From Oscillospiraceae bacterium (GTDB lineage: Bacteria; Bacillota; Clostridia; Oscillospirales; Oscillospiraceae), in NCBI GenBank assembly GCA_017445875.1, contig JAFSRZ010000010.1:1-47763 (forward strand): DNA of 47,763 nucleotides, given 5' to 3'. The notes under the pieces were generated by a model. It searched no databases. It saw only the letters and a program-made list of their open reading frames with translations, and was not told the DNA's origin. The translations under genes and the position numbers were made by a program. Below are positions 42,981 through 47,763 of this stretch, one piece after another (position 1 is the first letter of the stretch; each line of letters begins with the position of its first letter).

Positions 42981-43043
42981 TTCTCCGGGTGCCGGGGGAC
43001 GCCCTCCCCCGCGCCCCTCCGGCGCAGAAAGGAACAGCAGACC

Positions 43044-43262
43044 ATGATTGTACTGACCAAAGTCTCCAAGGAAAAATTTCTGCTCAACCATAACCAGATT
43101 GAGTGCATTGAAACTATCCCGGAAACCCGCGTCGTCATGATGAACCATGACTATTACCTCGTGCAGGAGACCGTACAGGATATCATCCGCAAAATCGCGG
43201 AGTACAACGCCAAGGTGCTCGACATCCACCGGCAAATTGCCGTAGTCGACAAGAAGAAGTAG
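43044..43262 (+). CDS. flbD: FlbD/SwrD family flagellar protein
   Basis: A 72-residue protein with the FlbD pattern MIVLTKVSKEKFLLNHNQIE and YYLVQETVQDIIRKIAEYN, followed by a lysine-rich end. In Bacillus the homologue SwrD raises flagellar motor power, probably through the stator. That fits its place directly before motA and motB. GAAAGGAACAGCAGACC precedes the ATG. It ends with TAG, which shows TAG works as a stop in this genome. Confidence 0.92.
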   Translation: MIVLTKVSKEKFLLNHNQIECIETIPETRVVMMNHDYYLVQETVQDIIRKIAEYNAKVLDIHRQIAVVDKKK

Positions 43263-43314
43263 CCGGAACCCCCTCACGCAAGAATGAACGATAAGAAACG
43301 GAGCGGAAATTTTT

Positions 43315-44112
43315 ATGAATATTGCGTATATCGTGGGACTGCTCATGTCTTTCGTGTTTATCCTGCTGGGTATGCTGGGCTTCCCGAAAATCGACTTCAA
43401 CAAGTTAATGAACTTCGTTGACATGCCAAGCGTCCTCATCGTGGTGGGCTGTACGTTCGCCGTCGTGGCGGCGAGTATGCCGACTTCCGCACTCAAGGCC
43501 ATTCCCAAGCACTTTGGCATGGTCATGAATACCAAGAAGTTCAACCCCATGGCTATTATCGACCAGTTGACCGAAGTCGCCAACAAGGCGCGTAAAGACG
43601 GCCTGCTGTCCCTCGAAGGCATGGCCGCCGAACAGAAAGACCCCTTTTTCAAACAGGCCATTATGCTTTTAGTCGACGGCAACGACGCCGACCGCGTCCG
43701 GCTCGTGCTGGAAACCGATATCGAACAAATGGCGGCGCGGCACGAGTCCGGCGCGGCGCTCTACGACAAGGCCTCCGCTATGGCACCCGCGTTCGGCATG
43801 GTCGGCACACTCTGCGGCCTCATCAACATGTGCAAAGGCCTGAACATGTCCGACGGCTCCTCCTCTCTCGGTGACGACATGGGTACCGCCATGATTACGA
43901 CCATGTACGGCTGTATGTTAGCCCACCAAGTATTCGGCCCTCTGGGAACCCACCTGCGGACACGCGGAGAAGAGGAAATCCTGTGCAAGATGATTATCGT
44001 CGAGGGCATTACCGGCATTCAGGCGGGCGAAAACCCCAAGTTCCTGCGCGAACGCCTGTTGACATTCGTCTCCCAGAAGGAACGCGAAAAGGCCTCCGCC
44101 GGCGGCGAATAA
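43315..44112 (+). CDS. motA: Flagellar stator protein MotA
   Basis: Proton-channel stator subunit with four membrane segments. 265 residues. Membrane segments are at the start (IAYIVGLLMSFVFILLGMLG), at about 40-60, and in a C-terminal pair. The cytoplasmic loop contains the charged rotor-contact region around RKDGLLSLEGMAAEQKDPFF, and APAFGMVGTLCGLINMCKGL is the channel segment. It is followed by motB after 65 bases. It lies in the fla/che operon itself, not a separate locus as in Bacillus. Confidence 0.94.
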   Translation: MNIAYIVGLLMSFVFILLGMLGFPKIDFNKLMNFVDMPSVLIVVGCTFAVVAASMPTSALKAIPKHFGMVMNTKKFNPMAIIDQLTEVANKARKDGLLSLEGMAAEQKDPFFKQAIMLLVDGNDADRVRLVLETDIEQMAARHESGAALYDKASAMAPAFGMVGTLCGLINMCKGLNMSDGSSSLGDDMGTAMITTMYGCMLAHQVFGPLGTHLRTRGEEEILCKMIIVEGITGIQAGENPKFLRERLLTFVSQKEREKASAGGE

Positions 44113-44177
44113 TGAGTTCATGACACGCTTTTCCGTCCCGGAACGGCATAACATAGAAGGGAGGACGCAATTCCCGT

Positions 44178-45047
44178 ATGGCAATCAAGAAGAAAAGCGG
44201 CGGCGGTGGCGGCGGCGCGAACTGGATGGATACTTATGGCGACATGGTAACGCTGTTGCTGTGCTTCTTTGTCCTGCTTTACTCCATGTCCACTATCAGC
44301 GAGGAGAAGTTCAAGGCCATTGTCCAGAGTTTCAACCCGTCGTCGCTGGAACAAAGCACGGTCACATCCGGCAGTGAAGGCCCCCTTGCCGACCCGTCGG
44401 AGGGTATCGGCTCCGACTACGGCCTCACCCCGCCCGATGAGACCGAAATCGAACAGGCCGATATTGAAGATTTAATGGACATGCTCGCGCAAATGCTCAA
44501 GGAAATGGCCGCCGAAAGCGGTCAGGCCGAAAATATCGAAGTCACCAAGGGCGACGGCTATGTGTTCGTGTCGTTCAACGACGCCGTGTTTTTCATGGGC
44601 GACAGCCCGTCGATTACTGTTGAGGGCGAACGGATTCTCAATGTTGTGGCGGACGCGCTCAACAAGGCCGCCCGCGCCGTGGACGAACTCCGTATCATGG
44701 GACATACCGCGCAGGCGTCCCCCGACCGCCCCAACAACGTCGACAATGACCGGCGTCTGGCCTCCAACCGCGCCACCAACGTGACGATTTACCTGCAAAA
44801 GCGCGTGGAAATCTCACCGGCGCGTATCGTCAGTGTCGGCTACGGTCAGCACAGACCCGTCGACACCAACGCCACCCGCGACGGACGCGCCCATAACCGC
44901 CGCGTGGAAATGATTATCACGGGCAAGAACCTTTACAACGAACTGGGCGACGCGCTCCAGCAGTACCGGACACTCCGCACAGGCGAGGCTCCCGCCGAGG
45001 TCTCCGAAGAGTTTTACGCGGAGAACGCCGGGGAATCTTGGGAATAA
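44178..45047 (+). CDS. motB: Flagellar stator protein MotB
   Basis: Peptidoglycan-anchored stator subunit. 289 residues. A Gly/Lys-rich N-terminus is followed by one membrane helix with the proton-binding aspartate (NWMDTYGDMVTLLLCFFVLL, Asp in YGDMV). An acidic linker follows, then the OmpA-like wall-binding domain (VDELRIMGHTAQASPD and NDRRLASNRATNVTIYLQKR, then IVSVGYGQHRPVDTNATRDG). It occupies the place where fliL is common before fliM. AAGGGAGGACGCAATTCCCGT precedes the ATG, in part a wide-spaced ribosome site. Confidence 0.94.
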   Translation: MAIKKKSGGGGGGANWMDTYGDMVTLLLCFFVLLYSMSTISEEKFKAIVQSFNPSSLEQSTVTSGSEGPLADPSEGIGSDYGLTPPDETEIEQADIEDLMDMLAQMLKEMAAESGQAENIEVTKGDGYVFVSFNDAVFFMGDSPSITVEGERILNVVADALNKAARAVDELRIMGHTAQASPDRPNNVDNDRRLASNRATNVTIYLQKRVEISPARIVSVGYGQHRPVDTNATRDGRAHNRRVEMIITGKNLYNELGDALQQYRTLRTGEAPAEVSEEFYAENAGESWE

Positions 45048-45079
45048 ACGCACGCGGCTGACAGGAAATGAGGTGGCTT

Positions 45080-46081
45080 ATGGCCGAAGTATTGTCACAA
45101 AGTCAGATTGACGCGCTCCTGCAAGCCGCGTTTAATCCGGAACCCGATAAACCGCAGGAACAAAAAGAAAAATATCAGAAGTACGACTTCCGCAGTCCTC
45201 GAAAGTACACCAAGGAGCGCTTGAAAATGCTCAACGGCGTCTTTGACAACTATGTCAAGGTGCTGACGACCCGAATTAACGCCCTTGTCCACGCGACTTG
45301 TGAAGTTTCTGTTGACACCGTGGACGAACAGAGGTATTATGAGTTTTCAAACGCACTCTTGGAAGGTTCGGTCGTGTCGCTGGCCTATCTGCGCCTCGAC
45401 GGTCAGCGCGAGGACACCCCGGTCATTATCTGCGCCACGCCCAATATCATGATTAGCATGTTCGACCGCCTCTGTGGCGGTACCGGCAACGTGGACGACC
45501 TCCCTTCCGACTACGCCTACACCAATGTCGACCTGAGCCTGTACGCGAGTTTGATTAGCGAATTTATCTCCCTGATGGGCGGGAGTTGGGAAAATTACCT
45601 CCACCTGAATTTCGAGTTCGGGCGCGTGGAAACCAACCCGACGCTTGTGCAGTTAATCGGGCTGGAAGAAACCGTGGTCGTGGTCAGTATCGACATGAAG
45701 TTCACCAACGTGTCCGGGCGCTTCGATATCTGTCTTGCCGACGAGGTACTCAGCAAAATCTTTGAGGGTATCGCAAAGCAAAACCGCGCCATGCGCAGAC
45801 AGTTGGAAGACCATTCCGAGGAGATTTACAGTCACTTGGAAGAGACCGACCTTGTCATCACCGCCGAGCTTGGGCGTACTTGGCTTCGGCTTCGGGATAT
45901 ATATACGCTCAACGTGGGGGATGTCATTGACATGAACATCAAGGCGGATTCCGCCGTGTCGCTCTGGATTGGGGAGCGGCAGTGGTTCTCCGGCCTGATG
46001 GGCGTTGATGAAAAACATGTGGCAGTAAAAATCAGAGACGTACATCACATAGAGGGAGGGAGCGAGCAGGAAGATGAGTAA
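45080..46081 (+). CDS. fliM: Flagellar motor switch protein FliM
   Basis: C-ring protein that binds phospho-CheY and transmits the signal to FliG. 333 residues. It begins with the CheY-docking peptide MAEVLSQSQIDALLQAAFN. The middle CheC-like domain has NALVHATCEVSVDTVDEQRY and LRLDGQREDTPVIICATPNI. The C-terminal SpoA-like domain has VITAELGRTWLRLRDIYTLN. The ATG at 45080 has GAGGTGGCTT upstream and gives the family N-terminus. It overlaps fliY by 8 bases. Confidence 0.95.
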   Translation: MAEVLSQSQIDALLQAAFNPEPDKPQEQKEKYQKYDFRSPRKYTKERLKMLNGVFDNYVKVLTTRINALVHATCEVSVDTVDEQRYYEFSNALLEGSVVSLAYLRLDGQREDTPVIICATPNIMISMFDRLCGGTGNVDDLPSDYAYTNVDLSLYASLISEFISLMGGSWENYLHLNFEFGRVETNPTLVQLIGLEETVVVVSIDMKFTNVSGRFDICLADEVLSKIFEGIAKQNRAMRRQLEDHSEEIYSHLEETDLVITAELGRTWLRLRDIYTLNVGDVIDMNIKADSAVSLWIGERQWFSGLMGVDEKHVAVKIRDVHHIEGGSEQEDE

Positions 46082-47504
46082 TCTGTTTTCACCGATGGAG
46101 ATTGACGCCATTGGCGAGATTATGAACATCAGCCTTGGCTCATCGGCTACGGCGGTTTCCAACCTGCTGGACCACAGAGTCGATATCACAACGCCGCGGG
46201 TTTCCATTGTGAACGCGGAGGACTTTTCGCTGGGTGAACTTGACCCCGCCATAGGCGTGGAAATCAAATATGTCGCGGGTCTGACCGGCAGTAATATCAT
46301 GCTTTTGAAAATACACGATGTCAAGGTCATTGTGGACATTCTCATGGGCATGGAGACGCCGGAAGAAGAGTTCGAGTTAAACGAACTCACACTCAGCGCG
46401 GTCTGTGAAGTCATGAACCAGATGATGGGAGCGTCCTCGACGGCGCTGTCCGATTTCCTTGGGCGCGTGGTCAACATTTCCACGCCGCAGACCTTCGACG
46501 GCTCAAACGTGGACGACCTGCGGGGACAGTGGCTTCCGGTAAGTCAAGGGCCGATTGTGGTTGTACAGTTCGCGCTGAGCATTGAGGACTCCGTGCAAAG
46601 CGAATTTATCAACGTCATGTCCGTGGAACTGGCAAAGGAAATGATTTCCGGCTTTGGTCTCGGCGATGACGAGGATTCGTCCGCCGCACTGGAGACTACC
46701 GCCCAGCCCGAAGGCAACCGGAATCTCAATCAGGCGCAGATTGAGGCCATGATGGCACAGCAAAACGCCCCGGCGGCGTCCGGCGGCGGCGGCATGATGA
46801 GTCAAGAGGAAATCGAGCGCATGATGTCCGGCATGGCGGCACCGACGCCGACCCCAACCCCGGCACCGTCCGGCGGCATGATGAGCCAAGAGGAAATCGA
46901 GCGCATGATGGCAGGCATGGCGGCACCAACGCCGACCCCAACCCCGGCGGCGTCCGGCGGCGGCGGCATGATGAGCCAAGAGGAAATCGAACGCATGATG
47001 GCGGGCATGTCCGCGCCGCAGGCCGCCCCCGCGCAACAGCAACCCGCCGCACAGGCTCCCGCCGGATATCCGCCCTTCTACGGCTGGCCTACCGGCCCCG
47101 ACGGAAAGCCCATGCCGTACCCGCCGTATTACGCGTGGCCGTCCGCGCCGATGGCAGAGACCCGCAAGCCCGACCAGAAAGTCATTCAGACTACGCCGGT
47201 GTCCATGCCCAGATTGCAGGACGGCACCGAACTCACCGAGGAACAGGCGCACAACCTCGACCTGATTATGAGTGTGCCGCTGGAAATCGCCGTGGAAATC
47301 GGACGCACACGCAAGAAGGTTCAGGAAATCGTGTCGCTCTCGAAGGGTTCGCTGGTGGTGCTGGACAAACTCGCCGGAGACCAAGTGGACGTGTACGTAA
47401 ACGGCAAGTGTATCGCACAGGGGGATGTCGTCGTCATTGACGACAATTTCGGCATTCGGATTACGGAAATTCTCCGCCGTCCGGGACTGGAAGACCTTCT
47501 GTAA
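46074..47504 (+). CDS. fliY: Flagellar switch phosphatase FliY with CheY-docking-like repeat linker
   Basis: A CheC-domain plus FliN-domain switch protein that dephosphorylates CheY-P at the motor. 476 residues. Both CheC active-site patterns are intact: DAIGEIMN (Asp11, Glu15, Asn18) and SAVCEVMN near 110-117. A Pro/Thr/Gly-rich linker (about 205-385) contains NQAQIEAMM and three copies of MMSQEEIERMM at 241, 269 and 299, resembling the FliM N-terminal docking peptide. The C-terminal FliN domain (about 395-470) has SVPLEIAVEIGRTRKKVQEI and IDDNFGIRITEIL. Unlike Bacillus FliY it lacks the peptide at its own N-terminus. Confidence 0.93.
   Translation: MSNLFSPMEIDAIGEIMNISLGSSATAVSNLLDHRVDITTPRVSIVNAEDFSLGELDPAIGVEIKYVAGLTGSNIMLLKIHDVKVIVDILMGMETPEEEFELNELTLSAVCEVMNQMMGASSTALSDFLGRVVNISTPQTFDGSNVDDLRGQWLPVSQGPIVVVQFALSIEDSVQSEFINVMSVELAKEMISGFGLGDDEDSSAALETTAQPEGNRNLNQAQIEAMMAQQNAPAASGGGGMMSQEEIERMMSGMAAPTPTPTPAPSGGMMSQEEIERMMAGMAAPTPTPTPAASGGGGMMSQEEIERMMAGMSAPQAAPAQQQPAAQAPAGYPPFYGWPTGPDGKPMPYPPYYAWPSAPMAETRKPDQKVIQTTPVSMPRLQDGTELTEEQAHNLDLIMSVPLEIAVEIGRTRKKVQEIVSLSKGSLVVLDKLAGDQVDVYVNGKCIAQGDVVVIDDNFGIRITEILRRPGLEDLL
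46794..47003 (+). repeat. Tandem coding repeat in fliY
   Basis: ATGATGAG(T/C)CAAGAGGAAATC units start at 46794, 46878 and 46968 (84 and 90 bases apart), linked by GCACCGACGCCGACCCCAAC-type proline/threonine spacers. Frame is kept throughout. Confidence 0.92.
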
Positions 47505-47595
47505 ATTTCCCGCCCCGGATTCGTCCGGACGCGGTTGCATATAAGCGCGGAATCTCCGCACACTTTTGTATTGTTTTGGAAAGGAAGATGGACAA

Positions 47596-47763
47596 ATGGC
47601 AAAAATCTTAATGGCTGACGACGCGGCCTTTATGAGAAAAGTCATTAAGGACACCCTCAGCAAGAACGGCTTTACCGACCTTCACGAAGCCGTGGACGGC
47701 GCGGACGCCGTGGCCAAGTATGACGAAGTACAGCCCGATCTCGTAATCCTCGATATCACCATG
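47596..47763 (+). CDS. cheY: Chemotaxis response regulator CheY (partial, cut by window edge)
   Basis: The first 56 residues of a single-domain receiver protein. MAKILMADDAAFMRKVIKDT carries the acidic pocket (Asp8, Asp9), and DLVILDITM carries the phospho-acceptor aspartate (residue 54). Position directly after fliM-fliY matches the Bacillus fla/che order. GGAAAGGAAG lies upstream of the ATG. It contains the only GATC I found in the window (47737-47740). Confidence 0.92.
   Translation, partial: MAKILMADDAAFMRKVIKDTLSKNGFTDLHEAVDGADAVAKYDEVQPDLVILDITM

Noticed and set aside
41814..43682. Long minus-strand open frame (622 codons) opposite flgE, flbD and motA
   Set aside because: It lies antisense to three well-supported flagellar genes, shows no family motifs, and is typical of mirror frames in GC-rich DNA with biased third positions.
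46503..47663. Minus-strand open frame (386 codons) opposite fliY
   Set aside because: Its His/Arg-rich repeats are just the complement of the fliY docking repeats.

Overview
The window looks like chromosomal DNA of a motile, Gram-positive Clostridia-type bacterium, plausibly of the Oscillospiraceae or a neighbouring family. The GC content is high, roughly 55-60% by eye. Supporting signs are a rimP-nusA-ylxR-ylxQ-infB-rbfA-nrnA-truB-ribF operon, a dnaG-rpoD operon, a fla/che operon in Bacillus/Clostridium order with a CheC-domain FliY, an SLH-domain surface protein with a Gram-positive signal peptide, and sigma-A promoters that mostly have 17-bp spacers. No rRNA, tRNA, CRISPR array or prophage was seen.

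Layout. 1-139: a possible decayed transposon gene end. 152-2611: a mannose-family PTS (IIB, IIC, IID) plus a small membrane protein. 2747-4438: divergent pantothenate kinase and histidine phosphatase. 4638-7097: a large SLH cell-surface protein. 7240-9998: phosphoribosyltransferase, RuvX, a TtcA-like protein and a cell-wall amidase. 10172-14220 (minus): rpoD, dnaG and a small membrane protein. 14339-23390 (minus): the nusA-infB translation/transcription operon. 23558-25423 (minus): a GntR-controlled ABC-2 exporter. 25644-28098: a polar amino-acid ABC importer. 28231-29992: an orphan BMP-type lipoprotein and a DUF378-type protein. 30280-31617: a REC-GGDEF regulator split by an in-frame amber codon. 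31672-47763 (continuing past the edge): the fla/che operon flgB-flgC-fliE-fliF-fliG-fliH-fliI-fliJ-fliK-flgD-(flagellar operon protein)-flgE-flbD-motA-motB-fliM-fliY-cheY.

How it works together. The right third builds the flagellar basal body, rod, hook and export ATPase complex, the stator and the CheY-responsive switch. The split diguanylate cyclase gene lies immediately upstream, a natural place for c-di-GMP control of motility. The centre is core information processing. Several of its proteins (RpoD, NusA, IF2, YlxQ) carry long low-complexity tails.

Most notable observations. (1) GATC is almost absent: I found one copy in 47.8 kb. (2) CCWGG is also absent by eye, although CCSGG is common. 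(3) A roughly 120-nt spacer between flgC and fliE folds into three hairpins that each present an ANGGAN hexaloop, the signature of CsrA/RsmE decoy sites. (4) The FliY linker carries a tandem array of peptides resembling the FliM CheY-docking motif. (5) Exact 36-bp-period coding repeats recur in three unrelated genes. (6) A dispersed palindromic repeat family includes one copy translated inside YlxQ. The site counts come from reading by eye and need a computed count.
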